Assembly (NCBI RefSeq): GCF_014205675.1
Contig: NZ_JACIIX010000009.1
Coordinates: 62,001 to 126,000 of the forward strand
Reading direction: 5' to 3'
From: Novispirillum itersonii
GTDB lineage: Bacteria; Pseudomonadota; Alphaproteobacteria; Rhodospirillales; Rhodospirillaceae
Length of the DNA stretch: 64,000 bases
Part shown: positions 42,642 through 50,542 of the stretch, one piece after another
Numbering within the stretch: position 1 is the stretch's first letter
How the letters are laid out: each line of letters opens with the position of its first letter
The notes under the pieces: model-generated
What the model saw: the letters and a program-made list of their open reading frames with translations, nothing else
Databases searched by the model: none
What the model was told of the DNA's origin: nothing
Translations under genes and position numbers: made by a program

Positions 42642-42894
42642 CCGGGGTTTGAGAAGCAAAACAAACAGAGGGCCGAAGGCCCGACTGGCCCATTGAGGGC
42701 CCGTGCCCGCGTGGGCACGTAAGGCAAGCGGGCGGAGGCCCGCGCCCGCCGATTGAGGGACCAAACAAACAGAGGGCCAACGGCCCGACTGGCCCATTGA
42801 GGGCCCGCGCGACCATTCGCGCGTGAGGCAAGGGGGCGGATGCCCCCGCCCGCCGTTTGAGGGGCCAAACATACAAGGGCCAACGGCCCGACGA
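42642..42894. repeat. Structured intergenic repeat, locus 2 (two full units and flanks)
   Basis: Tail of a unit (42642-42667), full unit 42668-42771, full unit 42772-42876 and a first hairpin of a third (42877-42894). Hairpins in order: GGGCC-gaa-GGCCC or GGGCC-aac-GGCCC; GGCCC-attga-GGGCC; GTGCCC-gcgt-GGGCAC in one unit but GCGCGA-ccat-TCGCGC in the next; GCGGGC-ggag-GCCCGC in one and GGGGGC-ggat-GCCCCC in the next. The arms change together, keeping pairing. Confidence 0.9.
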
Positions 42895-42947
42895 TCTGTT
42901 TACGTCTGTCGGGCCTGTCCCGGTAGCGGCCCGCGTGGTACAACTGT

Positions 42948-42964
42948 CATACGCATGGCGTATG
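42948..42964 (+). promoter_or_regulatory. Candidate LysR operator
   Basis: CATACGC (42948-42954) and GCGTATG (42958-42964) with spacer ATG, 12 bp before the LysR ATG. It contains the T-N11-A pattern expected for LysR sites and overlaps the probable promoter. Confidence 0.5.
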
Positions 42965-42976
42965 AAGGGGAGCGTT

Positions 42977-43879
42977 ATGGACGCCGCAGACCGTATAAGC
43001 CTGCTGCAAACCTTTATCCGGATTGTTGAAAGCGGCAGCCTGTCGGCGGCGGCGCGGCAGTTGCGCACCACCCAGCCGACGGTCAGCCGCCGCCTGAAAG
43101 CACTGGAAACCCTGCTGGGGGTGGAGCTGCTGAAGCGCACCACCCACGCCATGAAACTGACCGACGACGGCGAACGCTGTTACCGCCACGCCAGAGCGGT
43201 CAGCGATGGCTGGTCGGCCCTGCGCGATGACCTCAGCGGCGGCGAGGAAGAACCGCAGGGTCTGCTGCGGGTGCGCGCCCCGCATGCTTTCGGGCAGGAC
43301 CAGCTGATCGGCCCGCTGACGGATCTGCTGTTCCGCCACACCGGGCTGTCGGTGGACTGGGTGCTGAATGACCGCAGCCCCAATTTTATGGCCGATAACA
43401 TCGACTGCGCGGTGCTGGTGGGGGAAACCACTGATCCGGCCTCGGTGGTGGTGCCGATCGGGCAGGTGCCGCGCATTGTGGTGGCGGCCCCGGATCTGCT
43501 GGCCCGCCATGGCGCGATGACCGGGCCGGAGGATCTGGCGGCGTTGCCGTGGCTGGCGCTGAGCACGTTTTACCGGGCCGAGGTGGCGCTGCACCGCTGC
43601 GGCGGGGAGGAAACCCGGCGCTTTGCCATTCAGCCCCGGTTTGCCAGCGACAGCCTGTATGCGGTGCATCGGGTGGCGCTGACCGGGCTGGGGGCGGCGG
43701 TGGTGTCGCGCTGGGCGGTGCTGGATGATCTGGCCGCCGGGCGGCTGGTGCATCTGGCCCCGGACTGGCAGGCGGATCCGCTGCCGGTGCATCTGGTCTA
43801 TCCCTACGCCAGCTATTACCCGGCGCGGCTGCGGGCGTTCCTCAGGATGATCCGGCAGGAGATGCCGAAGCTGCTGTAG
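42977..43879 (+). CDS. LysR-family regulator, divergent from the MFS exporter
   Basis: 300 residues. HTH (ISLLQTFIRIVESGSLSAAA, RQLRTTQPTVSRRLKALE) and effector domain. GAAGGGGA precedes the ATG at 42977; the frame upstream would read through the operator-like palindrome and repeat. Divergence from an exporter is the usual layout for a regulator and its target. The 3' end overlaps the convergent LysR gene by 38 bp. Confidence 0.9.
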   Translation: MDAADRISLLQTFIRIVESGSLSAAARQLRTTQPTVSRRLKALETLLGVELLKRTTHAMKLTDDGERCYRHARAVSDGWSALRDDLSGGEEEPQGLLRVRAPHAFGQDQLIGPLTDLLFRHTGLSVDWVLNDRSPNFMADNIDCAVLVGETTDPASVVVPIGQVPRIVVAAPDLLARHGAMTGPEDLAALPWLALSTFYRAEVALHRCGGEETRRFAIQPRFASDSLYAVHRVALTGLGAAVVSRWAVLDDLAAGRLVHLAPDWQADPLPVHLVYPYASYYPARLRAFLRMIRQEMPKLL

Positions 43880-44756
43880 GCGGCGGGCCATCGTCGGCGG
43901 CGGCCTGATCCCGCAGCCAGCCGATGAAATGGCGGACTTTGGGCCGCGAGGGGCGGTCGGTCTGCACCGCATAGCGGTAACCGCTGGGCCGGAACCCCAG
44001 CGGGGCCACCAGCCGCCCGGCACGCACATCCGCCGCCACCAGATGCCACGGGGCGACGGCAACGCCCAGCCCGGTCAGGGCGGCTTCCAGCGTCAGGTGC
44101 AGATGGTCGAACATGCGGGTTGCCGCCATCGCCGGTGTGTCCGCCGCGTCCAGCAGGCGGAACCATTCCTGCCACACCTGCGGGCGGGTGCGGCTTTCCA
44201 GCCGGGGCAGCGCCCACAGGGCGGGGCCGCTGGCGGCGGCGGCAAGGCCGGGGGCCAGCACCACGCCAAGCTGTTCGTCAAACAGCGGGGTGCAGCCTTC
44301 CGGCACGGCGGTGCCGGGCGGCAGGACGGTGATCCGGGCATCCACCGCCTGCCGCGGGCTGCGGTCATCGGTCGCCAGCCGCACATCATAGCGCGGATGC
44401 AGGGTGCTGAACCCATGCAGGCGCGGGATCAGCCAGCGCATGGCGAAGGTGCTCAGGCAGGCGACATCCAACAGGGTGTCATCGCCCTTGGCGATGATGC
44501 GGATGGCGTCTTCAATCTGGTCGAAGGCGGCGGTCAGGGCGGTGCCGAACACCCGGCCTTCCGCCGTCAGGCGCGGACGGTTGCGCGGCCCTTCAAACAG
44601 GTCGGTGCCGAGCAGCGCTTCCAGATGGCTGACATGGCGGCTGACCGCCCCGTGGGTGACCGCCAGTTCCTCGGCGGCGGCGGTCAGGCGGCCATGGCGG
44701 GCGGCGGCCTCGAAGGCGCGCAGGGCGGCGACGGGCAGGGGTCTGCGGTGTTTCAT
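43842..44756 (-). CDS. LysR-family regulator, GcvA-like, divergent from a tautomerase
   Basis: 304 residues. HTH ALRAFEAAARHGRLTAAAEE, AVTHGAVSRHVSHLEALLG and a GcvA-type effector domain (RWLIPRLHGFSTLHPRYDVR; HLTLEAALTGLGVAVAPWHL). The ATG at 44756 (MKHRRPLP) is typical of the group; an upstream in-frame ATG is less likely. It is transcribed away from the tautomerase gene, whose expression it probably controls. Confidence 0.9.
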   Translation of the reverse strand: MKHRRPLPVAALRAFEAAARHGRLTAAAEELAVTHGAVSRHVSHLEALLGTDLFEGPRNRPRLTAEGRVFGTALTAAFDQIEDAIRIIAKGDDTLLDVACLSTFAMRWLIPRLHGFSTLHPRYDVRLATDDRSPRQAVDARITVLPPGTAVPEGCTPLFDEQLGVVLAPGLAAAASGPALWALPRLESRTRPQVWQEWFRLLDAADTPAMAATRMFDHLHLTLEAALTGLGVAVAPWHLVAADVRAGRLVAPLGFRPSGYRYAVQTDRPSRPKVRHFIGWLRDQAAADDGPPPTAASASPAGSS

Positions 44757-44857
44757 GTGAGTCAGGATCACAAACAGGCGGCGAAGCTGTCAATAGGGAT
44801 GACGGCGGTTTTCAGGTTTACTGTCCGGGCACTGAAACCGCTTTTGGAAAGACTGAG

Positions 44858-45262
44858 ATGCCCTTTATCCGTACTGCCGTCCCCGCCGCCACCGACCCGC
44901 AGCGCACCGAAGCCATTGTGATGGGAATTCACGATGCGCTGGTGTCGGCGATTGGCATGCCGGAGGATGAACTGTTCAACATGGTCAGCCCCTATGCGCC
45001 GGGGCAGTTTTTCTGTGACCGCCGCTTCAACGGCATTGCCCGCTCTGAGAACGTGGTGGTGGTGGAAATCACGATGCGCCGGGGCCGCAGCGATGCGATG
45101 AAGCGGGCACTGTACGCCGCCATTGCCGCCAATCTGGAAGCGCGGGCGGCCGTCTCGCCGAAGGATGTGTTCATCTTCATGCATGAAAACGACTATTCCG
45201 ACTGGAGCGTCGGCAACGGCGTGTTTGCCATGGGGCTGGTGCAGCAGCGCGGCACCGACTGA
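44858..45262 (+). CDS. Tautomerase-superfamily protein
   Basis: 134 residues. Pro directly follows the start Met (MPFIRTAVP), the catalytic N-terminal proline of 4-oxalocrotonate/MIF-like tautomerases; the length fits the longer tautomerase type with a doubled beta-alpha-beta unit. The second half has MRRGRSDAMKRALYAAIAAN and DVFIFMHENDYSDWSVGNGV, frequent in this group. The substrate is unknown. Divergent from a LysR regulator. Confidence 0.87.
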   Translation: MPFIRTAVPAATDPQRTEAIVMGIHDALVSAIGMPEDELFNMVSPYAPGQFFCDRRFNGIARSENVVVVEITMRRGRSDAMKRALYAAIAANLEARAAVSPKDVFIFMHENDYSDWSVGNGVFAMGLVQQRGTD

Positions 45263-45300
45263 GGATGATCCCCGGGGCGGGCCTTGACGGGTGTGGGGGC

Positions 45301-45332
45301 TCCGGTTATGGTATGGTCATTCCATAACCGGA
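45301..45332 (+). promoter_or_regulatory. TetR self-operator
   Basis: Perfect 11-bp arms TCCGGTTATGG (45301-45311) and CCATAACCGGA (45322-45332) with a 10-bp spacer, ending 9 bp before the regulator ATG. -10-like sequences lie inside it. The size and position are typical for TetR autoregulation. Confidence 0.75.
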
Positions 45333-45341
45333 GTCAGCCCG

Positions 45342-45926
45342 ATGGCCCGCCCCCGTGCGTTTGATGAGGATCAGGTTCTGGAGGCGGTGATGGAGACCTT
45401 CTGGCGCAAGGGCTACGAAGGGACATCAGCGCAGGATCTGGTGGAGGCGACCGGCTTGGGGCGGGGCAGCCTGTATGCGGCCTATGCCAGCAAGGATGGC
45501 CTGTTTGCGCAGGCGCTGCTGCGGTATCGCCGGCGCACGCAGGCGCGGGTGGACCGGCTGGCCCGGCCCGGCCCGGTGCTGGACCGGCTGCGGGAGCTGC
45601 TGGTGGATGTGCTTGATGCTGATCTGGCCGCCCCGCAGCAGCGCGGCTGTCTGGCCACCAACAGCGCGATTGAACGGGCCGGAGCCGATCCGGCGGTGGC
45701 GGAGATGGTGCGGTATAATTTTACCCTGCTGCATCAGGGGATCGAGGCGACCCTGCGGCGCGGACAGGCAACCGGGGAGCTGCGGGCCGGGTTTGATCCG
45801 GCGGTGCAGGCGCTGCTGATGCTAACCACCGTGCAGGGCCTGCGGGTGCTGGTCCGCACCGCCCGCCCCGGCGACCGGGAACGCTTTCTGGCGGTGATTG
45901 AACAGGTGCTGGCCCCGCTGCGCTGA
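45342..45926 (+). CDS. TetR/AcrR-family regulator
   Basis: 194 residues. The N-terminal HTH is MARPRAFDEDQVLEAVMETF, WRKGYEGTSAQDLVEATGLG, RGSLYAAYASKDGLFAQAL; the ligand domain includes AAPQQRGCLATNSAIERAG, as in a group often controlling oxidoreductases. The ATG at 45342 is chosen because the palindrome covers the sequence before it. It is 87 bp upstream of two dehydrogenase genes on the same strand. Confidence 0.92.
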   Translation: MARPRAFDEDQVLEAVMETFWRKGYEGTSAQDLVEATGLGRGSLYAAYASKDGLFAQALLRYRRRTQARVDRLARPGPVLDRLRELLVDVLDADLAAPQQRGCLATNSAIERAGADPAVAEMVRYNFTLLHQGIEATLRRGQATGELRAGFDPAVQALLMLTTVQGLRVLVRTARPGDRERFLAVIEQVLAPLR

Positions 45927-45975
45927 GGCGGCGGGGGGACTGGCCGGGCAACCGGCCCTTTTTTGTGGTCAATTC

Positions 45976-45991
45976 TGGAATGATTGTTCCA
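45976..45991 (+). promoter_or_regulatory. Candidate second TetR site before the dehydrogenase genes
   Basis: TGGAA-TGATTG-TTCCA at 45976-45991, 22 bp before the ATG of the first dehydrogenase. It shares TGGAATGA with the (reverse-complemented) self-operator at 45301-45332, so the same regulator may bind both. Confidence 0.45.
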
Positions 45992-46013
45992 ATATTCTGA
46001 GGGAGATCCCGAG

Positions 46014-46880
46014 ATGACAGAGATCCTTTTCTCCGGCCCGGTGGCGGTGCTGGGCACCGGTATTATCGGTGCGGCGATGGCCCGCGTTCTCGCCCGCAGC
46101 GGTGCAGCGGTGCGGGCGCGGAACCGCACTCCTGACAAGCTGGCCGGACTGGCGGCGGACGGGGTGACGGTCTGCGCCGATGCGGCGGCGGCGGTGCAGG
46201 GGGCGGCGGTGATCGTGACCGCGCTGACCGATGGCCCGGCGACACAGGCGGTGCTGGATCTGGCCCGCCCGGGGCTGATCCCGGGGCAGGTGTGGGCGCA
46301 GACCGGCACCGTCGGCCCGCAGGCGACGGACGCTCTGGCGGTGCAGGCGGATGCGTTGGGATTGGTATTCTACGACGCCCCGGTGCTGGGCACCCGCCAG
46401 CCCGCCGAACAGGGGACGCTGACCGTTCTGGCGGCCGGGCCGGAGCGGGGCCGCGCCGTGGTGGAGCCGGTGTTCGACGCCATCGGCCAGCGTACCCTGT
46501 GGGTGGCGGATCAGCCCGGGGCCGCCAGCCGCCTGAAGCTGGCGCTGAATGCCTATGTGTTCGCCCTGCCCCATGGCACGGCGGAAACCCTGCGGATTGC
46601 CGGGGCGCTGGGGGTGGATCCGGCGCTGGTGATGGAGGCGGTGCGCGGCGGCCCGCTGGACAGCGGCTATTTTCAGGGCAAGGGGGCGGCGATGCTGGCC
46701 GGGGATTTCACCACCAGCTTCACCGTCGACAACGGGGCCAAGGATACCCGGCTGGTGCTGGAAGCGCTGGCGGGAACCGGCCTGCGGGCCGATCTGGCAG
46801 AGGCCGGGCTGGCGCGGTTCCTGCGGGCCTCCGCCGCCGGGCATGGCAGCGATGACATTGCTGCAACGGTTGTGGCCTGA
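46014..46880 (+). CDS. NAD(P)-binding beta-hydroxyacid dehydrogenase/imine reductase-family protein
   Basis: 288 residues. Rossmann motif VAVLGTGIIGAAMARVLARS near 11-30, then RNRTPDKLAGL (Arg/Asn pair suggests NADPH), the catalytic-type region with LKLALNAYVFALPHGTAETL near 180 and a C-terminal helical domain. The family includes 3-hydroxyisobutyrate dehydrogenase, but the usual catalytic Lys of that enzyme is replaced by Asn (LKLALNAY, where Lys sits as in KLxxN), so an imine-reductase-like activity is also possible. Function open. Confidence 0.75.
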   Translation: MTEILFSGPVAVLGTGIIGAAMARVLARSGAAVRARNRTPDKLAGLAADGVTVCADAAAAVQGAAVIVTALTDGPATQAVLDLARPGLIPGQVWAQTGTVGPQATDALAVQADALGLVFYDAPVLGTRQPAEQGTLTVLAAGPERGRAVVEPVFDAIGQRTLWVADQPGAASRLKLALNAYVFALPHGTAETLRIAGALGVDPALVMEAVRGGPLDSGYFQGKGAAMLAGDFTTSFTVDNGAKDTRLVLEALAGTGLRADLAEAGLARFLRASAAGHGSDDIAATVVA

Positions 46881-46934
46881 CGGTCGGCGGAGGAAGGGGA
46901 TAGGGTGAGGGGTCTGTCATACCGGAGACTCCCC

Positions 46935-47885
46935 ATGTCCAAACCCGTTGTTCTGCTGGCCTGTGATTTTTCCGCCCGGTTCAAGGCCCTGCTGGCCGAG
47001 CGCTATACGCTGATCGGCCCGCTGGCCCGCTCCGCCGCCGATGCCCTGCCGCCGGGGGCGGAGCAGGCCGCCGCCCTGATCACCAAGGGCGGACTGCCCA
47101 CCGATGCGGCCCTGCTGGCGGCGCTGCCGGGGCTGGGGATCATCTCTTTCTTCGGTACCGGTTATGAAGGGGTGGATCTGACAGCGGCGGCGGCGCAGGG
47201 GGTGACCGTCACCCACAGCCCCGGGGCCAATGCTGCCAGCGTCGCCGATTTTGCCATGGGGCTGGTGCTGGCGTCGGCCCGGCAGATTGTCGCCGCCGAC
47301 CGCTTTGTGCGGGAAGGGCGCTGGGGCGGCAACAGTCTGGTCAGTATGCCTGCGGTGCCGGGCCTGACCGGCACCCGGCTGGGACTCTACGGGTATGGTG
47401 CAATCGGCGAGAAGGTGGCGGCCCGCGCGGCGGCCTTTGATATGGAAATCGCCTATCACAGCCGCAGCCCGAAGGCCGGGGTGCCGTATCTGTATAAGGA
47501 CAGTCCGCTGGCGCTGGCGGACTGGGCGGATATTTTTGTGGTGGCGGTGCGCGCCGATGCCAGCAACCGCCACACGGTCAACCGGGCGCTGCTGGCGGCG
47601 CTGGGGCCGCAGGGCCATGTGATCAATGTGGCGCGGGGATCCATGGTGGACTCTGAAGCGCTGGCGGAGGCGCTGGAGCAGGGCACCATCGCCGGGGCGG
47701 CGCTGGATGTGGTGGACGGCGAACCGCAGGTGCCGGACTGCCTGCTGAAGGCCCCCAACCTGATCCTGACCCCGCATATTGCCTACGCCAGCACCAGCGC
47801 CCGCGATGCGCAGGAAGACAGGGTGCTGGCCAATCTGGTGGCGTTTTTCGCCGGGCAGCCGGTGCCCAACCCGGTTCCGGTCTGA
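46935..47885 (+). CDS. D-isomer-specific 2-hydroxyacid dehydrogenase
   Basis: 316 residues. NAD-binding GLYGYGAIGEKVAARAAAFD near 148-167, catalytic Arg in VINVARGSMVD, Glu in DVVDGEP and His in LTPHIAYAS. The type resembles glyoxylate/hydroxypyruvate reductases. The ATG at 46935 (MSKPVVLLACDFS) is preferred over 46905. It lies 54 bp after the preceding dehydrogenase, likely in the same TetR-controlled unit. Confidence 0.9.
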   Translation: MSKPVVLLACDFSARFKALLAERYTLIGPLARSAADALPPGAEQAAALITKGGLPTDAALLAALPGLGIISFFGTGYEGVDLTAAAAQGVTVTHSPGANAASVADFAMGLVLASARQIVAADRFVREGRWGGNSLVSMPAVPGLTGTRLGLYGYGAIGEKVAARAAAFDMEIAYHSRSPKAGVPYLYKDSPLALADWADIFVVAVRADASNRHTVNRALLAALGPQGHVINVARGSMVDSEALAEALEQGTIAGAALDVVDGEPQVPDCLLKAPNLILTPHIAYASTSARDAQEDRVLANLVAFFAGQPVPNPVPV

Positions 47886-47894
47886 GTTCCGGCG

Positions 47895-47932
47895 GCACAG
47901 CCGGGGGGAGGTTTCCAACCCCCGGTCTGTGC
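47895..47932 (+). terminator. Terminator-like hairpin before the defence pair
   Basis: GCACAG-C-CGGGGG (from 47895) pairs with CCCCCG-GT-CTGTGC (to 47932), loop of about 11 nt. No T-run directly follows, so termination is probable but not certain. Confidence 0.45.
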
Positions 47933-47967
47933 GCTAGGGTAGGGGGCTTTGTTTTCAGGAGGCCCCC

Positions 47968-49311
47968 GTGATCCTCGCGTCGCTGACCCTCAGCAATTTC
48001 CGGCGCTTCCCGTCGCTGCGGATGGAGTTCCATCCGCAGATGACGGTGATTGTCGCCAAAAACGGCCTTGGCAAAACCTCGGTGCTGGATGGGGTAGCGA
48101 TTGCGCTGGGGCCGTTCGTCGGGGCCTTTGATTTTGGCCGCGCCCCGCAGATTGACCGTCACGATGCCCGCTTCCGCCGCCGCAAGGATGGGCCGGAGGT
48201 GATGCCGCAGTACCCGGTGGAGGTGACCGCCAGCTTCAGCGATCCGGCCCTGACGGTGACGCGGGCGCTGACCGGGCCGAAAAGCCGCACCACGGTGAAG
48301 GAGGCGCAGGCACTGGCGGCCCTGGGGGAAGACCTGCAACAGCAGGTGCGGGCGGGGAGCGATGTGGTGCTGCCTCTGGTTGCCGGATACGGCACCGCCC
48401 GCCTGTGGAAGACCCAGAAAGCCCCCGACCGGAAGCGGCTGGTCAGCGAAGACCGCACCGTGGGCTACGAGGATTGCTTCAGCTCCACCTCCAATTACGC
48501 GCAGTGTCAGGCGTGGATGACCCGGGCCACCATGGCGATGCAGCAGGAACGGATGACCGGCGACGGCGCGGTGTGGGCCGACCGGCTGGCGGCGGTGGAG
48601 GATGCGGTGGATGCGGTGCTGGCGCAGGAAGGCTGGTCGCGTTTCCACTACAGTTTTTCCTACGAAGAACTGGTGATGTTCAGCCCGGCCACCGGCACCA
48701 TGCCGGTGACGCTGCTGTCCGACGGGGTGCGGGCGATGGTGGCGCTGGTGGCGGACATCGCCTTCCGCTGCGTGCGGCTGAACGGCTTCCTCGGGCGGCG
48801 GGCGGTGACGGAAACACCGGGCATCGTGCTGATTGACGAGGTGGACCTGCACCTGCACCCGGCGTGGCAGCAACAGGTGCTGTCGGCGTTGCGGCGGGCC
48901 TTTCCCCGGATCCAGTTCATCGTCTCCACCCACAGTCCGCAGGTTCTCAGCAGTGTGCAGGCCGACTGTATCCGTCTGCTGACCGAAGAGTACGACAGCG
49001 ACAGCGGCGACTGGAGCAGCACGGTGCGGCAGGGCTTCGCCCAGACGCTGGGGGTGGCCAGTTCCGACATCCTCACCGCCATCATGGGGGTCGATCCGAT
49101 CCCGCCGGTGCCGGAGGCCGAGGATGTCGCCCGCTATGCGGCGCTGATCCGGCAGGACCTGCACAGGGGCGAGGAAGGCCGCGATCTGCGGGCCAGACTG
49201 ATCGGTCACTTCGGCGAAAACCACCCGGTGGTGCAGGACTGTGACCGCTGGATCCGGTTGCAGACTTTTAAGAACCGCCGCCCCGCGCAAGGGCCGGAGG
49301 GGGCGGACTGA
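47968..49311 (+). CDS. ptuA: Septu-type AAA ATPase (PtuA-like)
   Basis: 447 residues. The start LASLTLSNFRRFPSLRMEF and Walker A AKNGLGKT (30-37, Ala for the first Gly), an ABC-type signature LLSDGVRAMVALV, Walker B IVLIDEVDLHLHPAWQ, and STHSPQVLSS switch are those of the OLD/AbiLii-like ATPases paired with HNH nucleases. With the next gene it matches Septu (PtuAB), also known as the effector pair of retron Ec78. The stop TGA shares its A with the start of the nuclease gene. Such ATPases sense phage-related signals and control the nuclease. Confidence 0.85.
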   Translation: MILASLTLSNFRRFPSLRMEFHPQMTVIVAKNGLGKTSVLDGVAIALGPFVGAFDFGRAPQIDRHDARFRRRKDGPEVMPQYPVEVTASFSDPALTVTRALTGPKSRTTVKEAQALAALGEDLQQQVRAGSDVVLPLVAGYGTARLWKTQKAPDRKRLVSEDRTVGYEDCFSSTSNYAQCQAWMTRATMAMQQERMTGDGAVWADRLAAVEDAVDAVLAQEGWSRFHYSFSYEELVMFSPATGTMPVTLLSDGVRAMVALVADIAFRCVRLNGFLGRRAVTETPGIVLIDEVDLHLHPAWQQQVLSALRRAFPRIQFIVSTHSPQVLSSVQADCIRLLTEEYDSDSGDWSSTVRQGFAQTLGVASSDILTAIMGVDPIPPVPEAEDVARYAALIRQDLHRGEEGRDLRARLIGHFGENHPVVQDCDRWIRLQTFKNRRPAQGPEGAD

Positions 49312-49934
49312 TGCGGTCGCTGACCCGTGGCCCGGCCCCGGCCTGTCTGGCCGACTACCGCCCCGGCCACCACCGTTGGGATCATGTGTCCTCCGCTGAT
49401 AAAAAGCGGATCTGGCGGGAGCTGGACCGTATGCAGCAGGGCCGCTGCGCCTACTGCGAGCGGGATCTGGAAAGCGGCAAACGCCACATCGAACATTTCC
49501 GCGCCCGCAGCATGGCCCCGGAGCTGACCTTCGCGTGGGAGAACCTGTTCGGATCCTGCCAGTCGCAGGGATCGTGCGGGCATTATAAGGATGCCGAGGG
49601 CAAACCGTATGAGCCGGAAGACCTGATCAAACCGGATGCGGAAGACCCGGAACACTTTCTGGTGTTTGACTTTCACGGTGGCGTCAGCCCGCGCCACGGC
49701 CTGCCAGACGCCGAGCACCGCCGGGCGCGGGAAACCATCCGGGTGCTGAATCTGGATGGCGGGGTGCGGGCGGCGCGGCGCAGCCTGCTGCAACAGTACG
49801 CGGCCCTGATGGATGACATCCTCCGCCACGGCTTCCCGGAGCCGGAGGTGGACCTGCTGCTGGATGAGGTGCTGCGCCAGTCAGAAGACGGACCGTTCCC
49901 GACCGCCGTCCGGCAGGTGCTGCGGGGGGAGTAG
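49311..49934 (+). CDS. ptuB: Septu-type HNH nuclease (PtuB-like)
   Basis: 207 residues. HNH motif: zinc Cys pair in CAYCERDLESGKRHIEHFRA (C-x2-C ... HIEHF), then WENLFGSCQSQGSCGHYK with the second Cys pair; this is the TIGR02646/PtuB pattern. It probably cuts nucleic acids once phage infection frees or activates it. Coding starts at the last base of the ATPase stop (TGATG), so the two are translationally coupled. No reverse transcriptase or ncRNA of a retron lies nearby. Confidence 0.85.
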   Translation: MRSLTRGPAPACLADYRPGHHRWDHVSSADKKRIWRELDRMQQGRCAYCERDLESGKRHIEHFRARSMAPELTFAWENLFGSCQSQGSCGHYKDAEGKPYEPEDLIKPDAEDPEHFLVFDFHGGVSPRHGLPDAEHRRARETIRVLNLDGGVRAARRSLLQQYAALMDDILRHGFPEPEVDLLLDEVLRQSEDGPFPTAVRQVLRGE

Positions 49935-49967
49935 GGGAATACGAAATCCCGCTGTTCCTGTGGCCGC

Positions 49968-50426
49968 TTACCAGCGCTGTTCGGTTCCCAGCCACAGGGC
50001 ATAGCTTTTCCACGGAGCGGCTTCGGCGAAGCGGTCATAGGTTTTGCGGGCACCGGGATTGTCTTCCGGGACCAGCCAGCGCAGATGCACCCAGCCGCGC
50101 TGTCGTCCGATAGCGGCGACGGCCTCGACCATCTGTTGGGCCAACCGGTGTCCCCGGGCCTCCGGCGCGACATAAAGGTCGTCCAGTTGCCCGGCCCGCC
50201 GCCCGGAGATCGCTTCCGGCAGATCAAAGAAAACAGCAAAGGCCACCAGTGCCCCGCCCCGGAAGCCGCCGATCACGGTCAGCACCGGATCGGACAGCAG
50301 TCTTTGCGCCGCCTGCGGATCGGGCCGGGCGGCGGCGGTCATCTCGGCCTGATAGGCCGATAACCGGAAACAGAAGGCATCTTGGTCCGCATCGGACAGC
50401 GGGCGGATGATCAGGGTGTCGGTCAT
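49968..50426 (-). CDS. GNAT-family N-acetyltransferase
   Basis: 152 residues. N-terminal LIIRPLSDADQDAFCFRLSA, strands with QLDDLYVAPEARGHRLAQQM (the acetyl-CoA site is EARGHRL, an ARGxRL-type loop), and a WVHLRWLVPEDNPGARKTYD motif near the end. Substrate unknown. It is convergent with the defence pair, its stop 33 bp from theirs. Confidence 0.87.
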   Translation of the reverse strand: MTDTLIIRPLSDADQDAFCFRLSAYQAEMTAAARPDPQAAQRLLSDPVLTVIGGFRGGALVAFAVFFDLPEAISGRRAGQLDDLYVAPEARGHRLAQQMVEAVAAIGRQRGWVHLRWLVPEDNPGARKTYDRFAEAAPWKSYALWLGTEQRW

Positions 50427-50542
50427 GTCCTGGCGGGACCCTCCACGGGCGCGGTTGCTGCAAGAGGATAGCTGTCCTGCCGTTCCGGGGGGGAAGAGAG
50501 AACAACGCAGGGCAAAGGCGGCCTGTCTTCACCGCTTCGCGC

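Larger units (their letters stand above)
42593..42976. other. Divergent region, MFS exporter / LysR regulator
   Basis: Mostly filled by the structured repeat (42642-42894). The remaining 42895-42976 holds the LysR promoter zone with an inverted repeat at 42948-42964. The MFS promoter must lie in or beyond the repeat array, unless it is within 42593-42641. Confidence 0.5.

Noticed and set aside
42593-42943. Longer N-terminus of the MFS transporter
   Set aside because: The frame stays open through the repeat but reads Ala/Arg/Pro-rich translation of hairpins; the ATG at 42592 directly precedes normal MFS sequence.
46000-50000. Retron or reverse transcriptase next to the Septu-like pair
   Set aside because: No YADD-type polymerase gene or inverted msr/msd repeat was found; flanks are dehydrogenases and an acetyltransferase.
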